From the NCBI RefSeq assembly GCF_000420325.1, contig NZ_ATUS01000001.1:1554463-1618462 (forward strand): DNA of 64,000 nt, read 5' to 3'. The notes below the pieces were generated by a model. That model was not told the DNA's origin, did not search any database, and saw only the letters and a list, made by a program, of their open reading frames with translations. Position numbers and translations under genes: made by a program. The DNA comes from Spongiibacter tropicus DSM 19543 (GTDB lineage: Bacteria; Pseudomonadota; Gammaproteobacteria; Pseudomonadales; Spongiibacteraceae). Positions within the stretch are counted from its first letter, which is position 1. Each line of letters starts with the position of its first letter. Positions 46,801 to 54,728 of this stretch are shown in pieces.

Positions 46801-49055
46801 AGCGAGGGCTCTCCGGGCTCACTCGGCTCCCCGCAGAAGGGTGTCTCTGCATCCGGATCGAAGGTCTCGCACAGACCGGCTGCACCGTCAGCAAAACATT
46901 GCTGAACATCACTCACGTCCTCACACAGCTCGCCTAACAGCAAGCCGGGGTCCAGCGGAAATTCAGGGAACGTGGGATCGCTGCCGCCACCGCAGAGCGG
47001 GGTTTGGCTGCTGGAATCAAAGACCTCACAGAAGGCGGCGACGCCGTCGCTGAAACACTGTGCCGGATCGCTGATATCGTCACAGAGTTCGCCGAACAGC
47101 AGCGCGGGATCAATCGGAAATTCCGGATCGGATGGCTCGCCACCATCAGCGCAGAATGGCGTTGCTGATGACGGGTCAAAGGCACTGCAGAGACGGTCCA
47201 CACCGCTGGTAAAGCACTGCTGCAGATCGCTGGCGTCCTCACACAACTGACCCAACAGTTCAGAAGGCTCGCCCGGAAACTCCGGGAACTCCTCAATGGG
47301 CAGCAGGCACAAGGTCTCTGGATCCATGTCGGCGCAATTCTCGAACTCCTCGGCAATCTGCTCGAAGCCGGAGAAGTCATCGGGAATAAACTCCTCGTAG
47401 GGCAGCGGACAGGCCGTTGCCACGTCGCCATCGGTACAGGCGATAAAGCACTGGCCGTAGGTCGTCGGATCAGTGGCATCACAGGTAGGCAACGGCGTTA
47501 CCGTAATGGCTACCTGCGCCGAGGCGTTCAGCTCGCCGTCAGAGACTGTCAGCTTGAACGTCAGCACCTCTTGCTCACTGACATCCGGCGCCACAAAGCT
47601 GGCTTCGGCCTGATCGGCATTCTCCAGGGTGACAGCACTGCCCTCCAGCTGCTCCCAGGCGAAGGTGACAACATCCTCATCGGGATCGCTCCCGCTGCCG
47701 AGCAGTGCCACCTGATCACCGCTAGAGACATTTTGCGCGTCACCCGCATCGGCAGTCGGCGCCTGATTGGCGGGGGTATCACCGGGCTGCACCGTGACAA
47801 TTTGCTCGTCGCTGCTGCTGGCGCCCTGAGCATCGGTGACCGTCAGCCGGAAGGTCAGCTGGGTAGCCACTTCAACCGTCGGCGCCGTGAAACTCGCCTG
47901 CGCGATGTCGGCGTTTGTCAGCGTAACGCTGGGCTCGTCACCGCTGATGGACTGCTCCCAGAGATACGATGCAATCGCGCCATCACTGTCGGCGCTAGCG
48001 GAGCCATCCAGGGCGACATCGTCACCCGAGGTCACCGTTTGATCCTCACCGGCATCGGCAGTCGGCGGAATATTGCTGCCGCCGCTACTGTCGCTCACAG
48101 AGACGGCAATAATGTCGTAGGCCGACTCATCACTATTGTCGGTAGCCGTCAGGGTAAAATAGAAAATCCGGTCTTCATCGACCTCTGGCGCAACAAAACT
48201 GGCCTGATTGCCATCAGCGCCGGTCAGTTCAATACCGCTGTCGACCGGCACACCGTTGCGATTGCTCTGTTGCCAAAGCAGGCTCACCACGCTGCCATCT
48301 TCGTCGCTGGCAATCCCGGCAAGGGTGACCGTCGCACCTTCTTGAGCGGAGATATCGGCCCCCACCTGAACCGTGGGCAGCAAGTTAATCGGTGTACCGC
48401 TGTTGCGTTGGGCTTCAGTGTCGCGTACTTCCGCCTCGGCGGCCGCTGCGGTTTGAATATCGTCGGCACTGCAAATATTGGCCCCACGGCTCTGCTTCAC
48501 GTCGCACACAAACTGCACTGCGGGCTTGTCATCCGACGCGAACATTTGCGGGTCGGAAAAGTCGAGCTGGCTGGCATAATTCGCCGCGATGGCATTGGCC
48601 TCGAAGGGCACTTGAATCCCGTTACTGCTATCGCCATCCACGTCCAGTGATTGCAACAGGCGGGCAATATTCAACACCTGCGGATAGCTGCCAAACACCT
48701 CATCGAGGGTCGCGCCACTGTCGGCCGCGGCCCGGGCGCCATCCACCAGATCAAGCAATGTCACCAGCGGTGCGCCAGGCACATTCCCCAACATCAGAGA
48801 ACCGATAGAGAAGCTCACCGCATCACTGGGCAGATAATCAAACACCCCGTTCACGTTGGTGATACCGGCTCTCGAGCCGGGACTCGTCACGTAGCGCAAG
48901 CCCTGTACAGGGCTGTCGATAATACGCCCGGCAAGGGGATCGGTAGTGGACCCGTCACCTCCAGAACCGGAGGAACGACTGGAGGAAGATGAACCGCCAC
49001 AAGCGGCCAGGCTGACCGCCAGCGCAGCAACGGCGAGTTTCGAGGATAAAGACAT
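43833..49055 (-). CDS. giant lipoprotein with PKD-like domains and 22 four-cysteine repeats
   Basis: A 1740-residue lipoprotein. Signal peptide AALAVSLAACGGSS with the acylated Cys at 19, then a Ser/Gly linker. Residues ~40-210 resemble the N-terminal domain of other marine lipoproteins (SPVQGLRYVTSPGSRAGITN). Three PKD/REJ-like domains follow to about 520 (GEDQTVTSGDDVALDGSASA, GDAQNVSSGDQVALLGSGSD). From ~595 to the end come 22 tandem repeats of about 47-58 residues with consensus LLGQLCEDxSDPQQCFxDGV then GLCETFDPDGxTPFCGEPSD: four Cys each, strongly acidic, with almost no Lys or Arg. I know no named family for the repeat. It is likely disulfide-bonded, perhaps Ca-binding, and extends from the cell surface. 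Confidence 0.85.
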   Translation of the reverse strand: MSLSSKLAVAALAVSLAACGGSSSSSRSSGSGGDGSTTDPLAGRIIDSPVQGLRYVTSPGSRAGITNVNGVFDYLPSDAVSFSIGSLMLGNVPGAPLVTLLDLVDGARAAADSGATLDEVFGSYPQVLNIARLLQSLDVDGDSSNGIQVPFEANAIAANYASQLDFSDPQMFASDDKPAVQFVCDVKQSRGANICSADDIQTAAAAEAEVRDTEAQRNSGTPINLLPTVQVGADISAQEGATVTLAGIASDEDGSVVSLLWQQSNRNGVPVDSGIELTGADGNQASFVAPEVDEDRIFYFTLTATDNSDESAYDIIAVSVSDSSGGSNIPPTADAGEDQTVTSGDDVALDGSASADSDGAIASYLWEQSISGDEPSVTLTNADIAQASFTAPTVEVATQLTFRLTVTDAQGASSSDEQIVTVQPGDTPANQAPTADAGDAQNVSSGDQVALLGSGSDPDEDVVTFAWEQLEGSAVTLENADQAEASFVAPDVSEQEVLTFKLTVSDGELNASAQVAITVTPLPTCDATDPTTYGQCFIACTDGDVATACPLPYEEFIPDDFSGFEQIAEEFENCADMDPETLCLLPIEEFPEFPGEPSELLGQLCEDASDLQQCFTSGVDRLCSAFDPSSATPFCADGGEPSDPEFPIDPALLFGELCDDISDPAQCFSDGVAAFCEVFDSSSQTPLCGGGSDPTFPEFPLDPGLLLGELCEDVSDVQQCFADGAAGLCETFDPDAETPFCGEPSEPGEPSLPFDPADLFGQLCDDSSDVQQCFADGVAGLCETFDPDAETPFCGEPSEPGEPSLPFDPADLFGQLCDDSSDVQQCFADGVAGLCETFDPDAETPFCGEPSEPGEPSLPFDPADLFGQLCEDSGDLQQCFADGVAGFCATFDPNGATPFCGEPSDPSFPPEFPFDPSELLGALCEDASNPQQCFTDGLNGICEVFDSSGQTPFCGEPTDPPELPFDPEELLGEFCSDVSNPQQCFTDGLNAFCGAFDSSGQTPFCGEPSDPSIPELPLDPAALLGEFCEDSSDLQQCFAEGVEAVCAAFDSSGQTPFCGEMTEPTFPPELPFDPAVLLGQLCEDVSNPQQCFTDGVAGLCETFDAEGAIPFCGEGDPAEPPAFPLDPAVLLGQLCEDASDPQQCFSSGLDGLCSTFDPNGLTPFCGEPSDPSIPELPLDPATLLGELCEDTSNPQQCFTDGFNGLCDAFDPNGATPFCGEPSDPSIPEFPVDPADVLGQLCDDLSNPQQCFTSGLAGLCDAFDPDGETPFCGEPSDPSFPPEFPVDPADLLGQLCDDATNPQQCFSDGLDGLCEAFDADGATPFCGEPSDPSIPELPIDPADLLGQFCEDSSDPQQCLTEGVAGLCGAFDPDGLTPFCGGATGPGLPPELPLDPGSFLGQLCEDQTDLQQCFADGFSAVCETFDPESATPFCAGTGTPELPFDPSELLGQLCEDSSDPAQCLSSGAEGLCAVFDAEGQTPLCSGAAEPGELPVDPSELLGQLCDDVANLPQCFADGASGICETFDPDGLTPFCGGATDPELPEFPFDPSTLVGQLCEDVSSPEQCFTDGVNSVCETFDAEGQTPFCSGDGIPLDPAALLGQFCEDVSQPEQCFTDGAASLCNAFDPEGATPFCGEPSDPTEFPLDPSVLLGQLCEDASDPQQCLTDGVAGLCGSFDPDGLSPFCGESSDPALPSELPLDPDLLLGELCGDASSPDQCLSDGVASICETFDPDGATLFCGA
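46462..46930. repeat. 159-bp tandem DNA repeats inside the giant lipoprotein gene
   Basis: The word AGATCCGCCGGATCGAAGGG recurs at 46462, 46621 and 46780, exactly 159 bases (53 codons) apart, and the sequence between copies is nearly identical, including silent positions. Elsewhere in the gene the protein repeats are alike but the DNA has diverged. This block is thus a recent duplication or is kept uniform by recombination, and copy number may vary between strains. Confidence 0.9.
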
Positions 49056-49263
49056 ATTGCCCCCAACTGGTGTTCGCAGATAAACCCAGATGTTTATTAT
49101 TTGAACGATTTGATGAATGACAGATGAGCAGCCGAAGCGGCGAGTCCCTGCCTATTTTTATTTAACCAGCGAACTATGTAACACACATGCGAGATGTGTG
49201 CTATAGCAAATCGTTATAAACGGGGGCGCCCTGACAGACGATCAGGCACATTTCATCAGGAAA

Positions 49264-49293
49264 CGATCCCGGCCACGGTGGCGGCCGGGATCG
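49264..49293 (-). terminator. terminator after the metallophosphoesterase
   Basis: CGATCCCGGCC / GGCCGGGATCG is a perfect 11-bp stem with an 8-base loop, 24 bases after the stop codon; on the minus strand TTTCC follows. A second hairpin, CACACAT/ATGTGTG around 49183-49200, lies further on, before the giant lipoprotein promoter region. Confidence 0.7.
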
Positions 49294-49316
49294 GCAAAAG
49301 CGCCGGCGCATTGCAC

Positions 49317-50795
49317 TCAGCAGTGATGGGACAGAATGCGGTGATTCCGCTCACGGGTATGCTGGGAGATGGCTTCAAAATCCGCCAGCAGGATCTCGGG
49401 ACCACGCGCAGGCAGCACGCACATTTCGCAGGCCAGTTGGCTGCGCGCATCGATCTCGAAACTGTCACGCAGGGCGAATTCGCCGGTGGTGTATTGCCGC
49501 CCCTCATCGCTCATATCGAGCGGAGGCGCACCATAGTACTCACCGCGAATTTTTCCTGGAGAGACAAAATACTTGCAGTAGCCGACGCCCACAAACTCGC
49601 TCGCCGACCAGATTTGCGGCCCGTTGTCATCGAAGATGCGAATAGACTGACCACCCGTCCCCACCAAGACTTGAACATAACCCAGCGGGTTGGGGAGCCC
49701 GAAGCCCATTTTTTCCGAGCGCTGATACACATGGTCGTGTCCCACCGCCAGCAGGTCGACGCCGTAGCGCAGCAGAATATTTTCCTCGAGCAGCACCAGC
49801 GCGGGATTCATCGGGCTGCGGCCATCCTGATCGGTCCAGATCGTGTAGTGCTGCATCACCACAATAAAGTCGATTTCGCCCCGTGCGCGACGCAGGGCCG
49901 CTTGAGCCAGATCGACCTCGATATTCAACAGCTCTTCCGGGAGCGTGCCGTCATTAATGAGCGCGCCTGCCGTCGTGACCAGGAAATGCACGCGGTTGTA
50001 GTCAAAGGAATAGAACGTTGTACCGGGACCATCGGGATTGATACCGGATGTCAGCGGCTTCGGCGGATGGGTGAAGCGGTTTTTGAAGGTGTCGCCATCG
50101 AAGTCTTTCTGCTCGTGGTTACCCGGCGCGGCCATGGTAATGCGCTGCGACATCAGCGGCTGCATCTGATCAAACCAGGTATCCCAAATCGCTTGCTCGC
50201 CATTGGCATAACTTAAATCACCCGCTAACAGCAGCAAGTCAGAAGGGTTCTTCATCACTTCGGCGGTCAGCATTTGCGGCATTTCCCCAATGCCATGATC
50301 GCCAAAATGGATGAAACTCCATTCGCCACTGGGCGACGGCGGAATCACATACACCGGAGACCAGCCCCCGTCATCGGACCCTACCCGGTAGCGCATCGGC
50401 TTTTCCGGATCGATCCCGGTCGCCGTCGCGCGATGCGTGAGTGCGTCTACACCAGTTGTCTCAGCAGCGCTGGCATCGACACTGAACTCAAACACCCGGT
50501 CTGCAATATCGGCATCGCTCATTGTCTCGTCGACACTGCCGTACTCCATGCGCGAGTAGGGGGCATCCAGCCCATCGGTAAACCAGGTGATCGAGCGTGA
50601 GCTGTGACTGTCTTCGGTGAAGCTGGCGTGAATCCCTCGCGGCTGATAAGGGCCGGGTTCTTCAGTATCGGGAATCGGTGTATTCGTACCGCCACCCGAA
50701 GAGCCAGAGCCCCCGTTACAGGCAGACAGCACCAAACCCGCCATACCGGCGGCAACAAAACGGCGACGCGTCCAGGGATTTGAGGGGCCAGACAT
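49317..50795 (-). CDS. Tat-exported metallophosphoesterase, purple acid phosphatase-like
   Basis: A 492-residue protein. The N-terminus has a twin-arginine motif (WTRRRFVAAGMAGLVLSAC) that also ends in a lipobox, so it may be a Tat-exported lipoprotein. A fibronectin-like domain (ITWFTDGLDAPYSRMEYGSV) precedes the phosphatase domain. Metal-site motifs of purple acid phosphatases are in order: FGDHGIGE, LAGDLSYANGEQ, PGNHEQ, VVMQHYTIW and VGHDHVYQRSE. It probably releases phosphate from organic esters in the periplasm or at the surface. The Shine-Dalgarno (GGAG) lies in the stem of a terminator hairpin directly before the ATG. Confidence 0.9.
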   Translation of the reverse strand: MSGPSNPWTRRRFVAAGMAGLVLSACNGGSGSSGGGTNTPIPDTEEPGPYQPRGIHASFTEDSHSSRSITWFTDGLDAPYSRMEYGSVDETMSDADIADRVFEFSVDASAAETTGVDALTHRATATGIDPEKPMRYRVGSDDGGWSPVYVIPPSPSGEWSFIHFGDHGIGEMPQMLTAEVMKNPSDLLLLAGDLSYANGEQAIWDTWFDQMQPLMSQRITMAAPGNHEQKDFDGDTFKNRFTHPPKPLTSGINPDGPGTTFYSFDYNRVHFLVTTAGALINDGTLPEELLNIEVDLAQAALRRARGEIDFIVVMQHYTIWTDQDGRSPMNPALVLLEENILLRYGVDLLAVGHDHVYQRSEKMGFGLPNPLGYVQVLVGTGGQSIRIFDDNGPQIWSASEFVGVGYCKYFVSPGKIRGEYYGAPPLDMSDEGRQYTTGEFALRDSFEIDARSQLACEMCVLPARGPEILLADFEAISQHTRERNHRILSHHC

Positions 50796-50832
50796 AAAAA
50801 AACTCCACGGGGAATATTCAACCCCGTAGAGT
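50796..50832 (-). terminator. terminator-like hairpin overlapping the metallophosphoesterase ribosome site
   Basis: ACTCTACGGGG and CCCCGTGGAGT pair (11 bp, one A-C mismatch) and seven T follow, ending one base before the ATG at 50795. The only Shine-Dalgarno for that ATG, GGAG, is inside the 3' arm. When folded, the hairpin would stop transcription or hide the ribosome site. Confidence 0.75.
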
Positions 50833-50861
50833 GTAAAGAGACAATATGAAGACTGCGTGAC

Positions 50862-50880
50862 AAAGGGGCATAAATGCCCC
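50862..50880 (-). terminator. terminator after the TonB-dependent receptor
   Basis: GGGGCAT-TT-ATGCCCC is a perfect 7-bp stem 8 bases after the receptor stop codon, followed by TTTGTC on the minus strand. Confidence 0.7.
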
Positions 50881-50888
50881 GTTAGAAC

Positions 50889-53162
50889 CTAGAAAAACGC
50901 TTTAAAATCGACACCATAAGTTCTCGGGTCAACCACACCCACATGGTAGGTGCCGAGCACATCGCCGGTCAGACCACCCGGCTGTGACACCCGGTCATCA
51001 TCAAGCAGGTTTTTGCCCCATACCGCAAACTCATAGCCGCCACCCAGGGTGATATAGCTGAAGCGTGCATTCAGGAGTTTGCTGTCTTCGCCGTAACCCG
51101 GAACATTGAAGAACTCATCGAGGTGATCCTCGTTCTCCGGGTCGGTGTTTTCTTCGTAGATGTAATCGACGTGGAGCAACACCGTACCGAATGACACTTC
51201 AGGCGACCAATCGAGAGTCAGCGTGTATTCCTGCGGTGAGGTTGCCGAGACATTATCGGCAGTAACGAATTCGCCCTGCGCATTGTAATGCGCTTCACGA
51301 CTCGACTCCTGCTCGCGGTAGGTATAGATCACACCAAAGCGAAGAGATTCAATCGGCAGCCAGTTTGCCGTCAGCTCAACACCTTGAATTTCTTCATCGG
51401 TATTAATCACTGTCGGTACCGCCGCGTTATCATCTGGCCCTCTCGACTCAATCGCCTCCTGGCGATCATCGATAGTCATACTGAACAAGGCCAACTGCGC
51501 ACGAACCGTCGTTGCAAGGAAATCGCCCTTCACACCCAGCTCGTAGTTTTCTACGACTTCAGGCGAAAGCGGCGCGGTGCGCGTACCGGTATTCAGCGAA
51601 TCAAAGCCACCAGCCTTGTAGCCGGTAGAAAAGCTGGCGTAAGCCATCGCCGTTTCACCGAGCGCATAATTGGCCACCAGTCGACCCGTGACTTTCTCCC
51701 AGCTATCTTCGCCTTCTTCCAGGCCATCGCTGTTGAAAAAGAAGTTTTCGCCAAGCAGTTGCGACAGGGCAAAATCCGTCAGCGGCGCATCCCAGTCAAA
51801 TTCCTTCTCATCCTTGCTGTAGCGAACACCTGCAAGAATATTCAAGCGGTCAGTAACGGTGAAGTCGGCGTCAGCATAAACACCGTAGTTTTTGAACTTA
51901 CCGTTGTTGGTCATGGTTTCTGTGACGAACTGTCCCTCCAGCAACCCGCCGAACAGATCATTGATCCATCCCGTGGGCAGCCCACCCAGCATCGAACCTG
52001 CCAGCTCAACTACCGCCTGATAGCTGAAGGTGAGCGAGGTGCGCTGATAGGTCTCTTCTTCGCTGTAGTTGAAGCCGGTAACAATATCCACCGACTCCAG
52101 TGCCAGGTTGTACTGGGCCTCAAAATAGGCGATATCAGAGTCTTCTTCGTTGTTGGTATCAACGTAAACTTTCTCGACGCCTGTGCCGTCCTCGTCCTGG
52201 CGGTTGTAGGTTTCGAACGCGCGGTAGCTGGCGATCAAGCTCACACTGCTGCTGTCACCAATGTCGTACCAGAGCTTTCCGGTCACGCCGTACATGTCAC
52301 GACTTTCACCGCCTTCCATCACGTCGGTATTCAATTTCCGATCTTGTGGGTCAGGAAAATTGGAGTACTCCTCGCTAATCCCCATCATCGCCTGAGGACC
52401 GTTATCCACCTTGTCGTAATCCGCTGCCAATTGCAGGCGAAGCCGGTCGCTTGCTTCCCACAGCAGAGCCGCACGAGCGAACTGATTATCCTGCTGGCGA
52501 GGGTCAGGCTTGGCTGGCCCCTTGTTCTCGATAACGGCGTCACGCTCGTTGTGTAATACATTCAACCGCAGTGCCAAGGAATCGCTCAGCGGTATATTGC
52601 CCATACCCTCTACGCGCAGCAGACTGTAATCACCCACTTTTGCCGAGACAAAACCTTCCGCTTCATCTAGGCTCGGTGCGTTGGGCACGAAGTTAACCAC
52701 CCCGGCCGCGGCGTTGCGACCAAACAGTGTTCCCTGTGGCCCTTTCAATACCTCGATGCGCTCCATATCGGAAAACGGCACGGTAATCGCCGCACGCGGC
52801 AGATATACGCCATCAAAAAATGTGGCGACGGATGGATCTCCGCCGGTACTGATGTTCGAACTCTCAATGCCACGGATCACAAAAGAAGACTGTGTGACGC
52901 CGCCGGCATCCTGCACATTGGTGCCCACTTTCAGACCGGGAATATAGGCCTGAATATCAGCCATGGTTAATGCACCGGTATTTTCCACATCCTGCGTGGT
53001 AAACGTATCGATTGTGACCGGCACGGTCATCGCACTCTGCTCACGCTTCTGCGCGGTAACAACGACTTCTTCGAGAGCCAGATTGTTGGCAGCCTCACTC
53101 ATGGGAGCAACGGCAAGCAGGCCCGCCCCGAGAAACATTGAACGTCGACGGTTCTTGTACAT
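50889..53162 (-). CDS. TonB-dependent outer membrane receptor
   Basis: A 757-residue receptor. Signal region RRRSMFLGAGLLAVAPMSEA, TonB-box-like segment ALEEVVVTAQKREQS, plug domain (MADIQAYIPGLKVGTNVQDA, VLKGPQGTLFGRNAAAGVVN), then a long barrel ending in Phe (DFKAFF). The sequence belongs to the large proteobacterial receptor group often tied to uptake of hydrophobic or large organic molecules. Start ATG 53162 follows AGAGG; the frame open upstream to 53258 has no signal peptide. It is followed by, and read in the same direction as, the metallophosphoesterase, and preceded by three cytochrome-type genes. Confidence 0.95.
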   Translation of the reverse strand: MYKNRRRSMFLGAGLLAVAPMSEAANNLALEEVVVTAQKREQSAMTVPVTIDTFTTQDVENTGALTMADIQAYIPGLKVGTNVQDAGGVTQSSFVIRGIESSNISTGGDPSVATFFDGVYLPRAAITVPFSDMERIEVLKGPQGTLFGRNAAAGVVNFVPNAPSLDEAEGFVSAKVGDYSLLRVEGMGNIPLSDSLALRLNVLHNERDAVIENKGPAKPDPRQQDNQFARAALLWEASDRLRLQLAADYDKVDNGPQAMMGISEEYSNFPDPQDRKLNTDVMEGGESRDMYGVTGKLWYDIGDSSSVSLIASYRAFETYNRQDEDGTGVEKVYVDTNNEEDSDIAYFEAQYNLALESVDIVTGFNYSEEETYQRTSLTFSYQAVVELAGSMLGGLPTGWINDLFGGLLEGQFVTETMTNNGKFKNYGVYADADFTVTDRLNILAGVRYSKDEKEFDWDAPLTDFALSQLLGENFFFNSDGLEEGEDSWEKVTGRLVANYALGETAMAYASFSTGYKAGGFDSLNTGTRTAPLSPEVVENYELGVKGDFLATTVRAQLALFSMTIDDRQEAIESRGPDDNAAVPTVINTDEEIQGVELTANWLPIESLRFGVIYTYREQESSREAHYNAQGEFVTADNVSATSPQEYTLTLDWSPEVSFGTVLLHVDYIYEENTDPENEDHLDEFFNVPGYGEDSKLLNARFSYITLGGGYEFAVWGKNLLDDDRVSQPGGLTGDVLGTYHVGVVDPRTYGVDFKAFF

Positions 53163-53302
53163 GGTTTCGCCTCTTCGCTTCTGTGGAGCAGCTTGAGCCA
53201 CTTCCAAAGATTTAGGACCCATCCCTAGTCGGGAGTTAAACCTTCCAACCACAAACAATGGATCGGAAGGAACTTCTTAACTCTTTTATAATTAGCGAAT
53301 AC

Positions 53303-54700
53303 TTACTTCTTAACCTGTAGCATAAACTCTGCCACTTTGCGCCTTAATTCAGGTGACAGGTGAGATTGCGTCGGCATCGCCGGATAATCCGGACGCACTT
53401 TATGCGGATTGGCAATATATTCAGCAATACCTTCAGCGTTATTGTGATAAATCGCCTGCACAGCCAGAGTTGGCGGACCAATCATCCGCACGTTATAGGC
53501 GTGGCAACCCGCACAAATTCCGTAGTAAAGACGTTTAATACGTTCTTCGTCATTTTCAATTTCGCGATCAGGCGCGCCATCAGCGAGCAGGTAGGTATCA
53601 ATATCGTGCGTATTTTCACGCTCGCATTTGCTCCACTTATCCAACCCGAAGGTGACGTACATTTCTTTGTTTCGAATGCAGTTGTCGGGCTCTTGTGCTG
53701 AACCCAAATTAGCCAGAACATCGGGACCACGGCGTTTAAATTTCGTGAGCATAGCCGCTTTAATTTCCGCTACCGGATCCGCACCGTTATCAAACATCAG
53801 GTTATCAAGTACGGCGATGCGATCCGGGTTGGGCTCTGATTCGGGGTCGGAAGCAATATCGGTCACGAACGACAAATCTGTCACGACAATACCGGCGGTC
53901 TGGTTACCGGAGATTTGATTGCCTTCTACAATCACGTCATCGGCAGCCATAATTACCACACCGATACCCTTGGGCACCTTGCCAACCAGGGAGCCTGGCT
54001 CGCCAAAGTTTTCGGTATTGTTATTCACCACAAAGTTATTGCGGAGAATAATGTCGTAGGCGGTTTTAATCGGCAGACCGGGAGTAATAAAGACCAACAG
54101 GCCCGCAGTGTTGTTATGCGCGTAGTTGTTTTCAACAATGGCATGGCGCGTGTTTTCGATTTCGATACCCGCGACGTTTTCGAATACTTCATTGTTACGC
54201 ACGACCACGTTGTCACACATGCCAACATAAATCGCGGCGTCCTCAATACCACTGAGGGTGTTGTACTCGACCAGACCATTTTTACCGAGCTGCGGGAAAA
54301 TACCGTAAACGCCGGTATCAATAACGCGGTTATAACGGATCACATAGTTATTGCCCGCCTGCCCCATAATTGCATTACCTTTGTAATGCTGAATGGTCAG
54401 CCACTCGACCGTAACGCCATTACCGGAATACAGGACGGCATCATTGAGCTTGCCCTCGCCTTCCATGACCGGCCACTCACCATCGACCACCACACCGCGC
54501 AGCGTAATATCGTCTTTGTCGATATAGACACTTTCTTTATAGGTGCCAGGATGAATCAGAATAACGTCACCGGGTTCGGCCTTATTGACGGCGTCCTGAA
54601 TCGACTCGCCATCTTTGACATTAATTTCCGCCGCCAGCAGCCCCGGTGCCAAACAAATCAGGCTGAGCCATAACAGCAGTTTGCGAACAGAGGTACTCAT
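53303..54700 (-). CDS. periplasmic beta-helix / cytochrome c fusion protein
   Basis: A 465-residue exported protein (signal LLLWLSLICLAPGLLA). The first ~330 residues form a right-handed parallel beta-helix of NosD/PbH1 type: AEINVKDGESIQDAVNKAEP, VDGEWPVMEGEGKLND, NGVTVEWLTIQHYKGNAIMG, and many N-N ladders such as VVRNNEVFENVAGIEIENT. The last ~100 residues are a cytochrome c domain with heme motif CAGCH in YYGICAGCHAYNVR and distal Met in PAMPTQSHLSP. Beta-helix folds act on or bind carbohydrates or polymers; joined to heme c the protein may be an electron-accepting dehydrogenase or sensor. Start 54700 has GAGGAG. Confidence 0.88.
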   Translation of the reverse strand: MSTSVRKLLLWLSLICLAPGLLAAEINVKDGESIQDAVNKAEPGDVILIHPGTYKESVYIDKDDITLRGVVVDGEWPVMEGEGKLNDAVLYSGNGVTVEWLTIQHYKGNAIMGQAGNNYVIRYNRVIDTGVYGIFPQLGKNGLVEYNTLSGIEDAAIYVGMCDNVVVRNNEVFENVAGIEIENTRHAIVENNYAHNNTAGLLVFITPGLPIKTAYDIILRNNFVVNNNTENFGEPGSLVGKVPKGIGVVIMAADDVIVEGNQISGNQTAGIVVTDLSFVTDIASDPESEPNPDRIAVLDNLMFDNGADPVAEIKAAMLTKFKRRGPDVLANLGSAQEPDNCIRNKEMYVTFGLDKWSKCERENTHDIDTYLLADGAPDREIENDEERIKRLYYGICAGCHAYNVRMIGPPTLAVQAIYHNNAEGIAEYIANPHKVRPDYPAMPTQSHLSPELRRKVAEFMLQVKK

Positions 54701-54728
54701 GGTTGATCTCCTCGATACATGCGCCGAC

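Noticed and set aside
43833-47265. CRISPR array or satellite DNA suggested by regular repeats
   Set aside because: The repeats are 140-175 bases, in frame, and encode a Cys-patterned protein; there are no short identical repeats with unique spacers.
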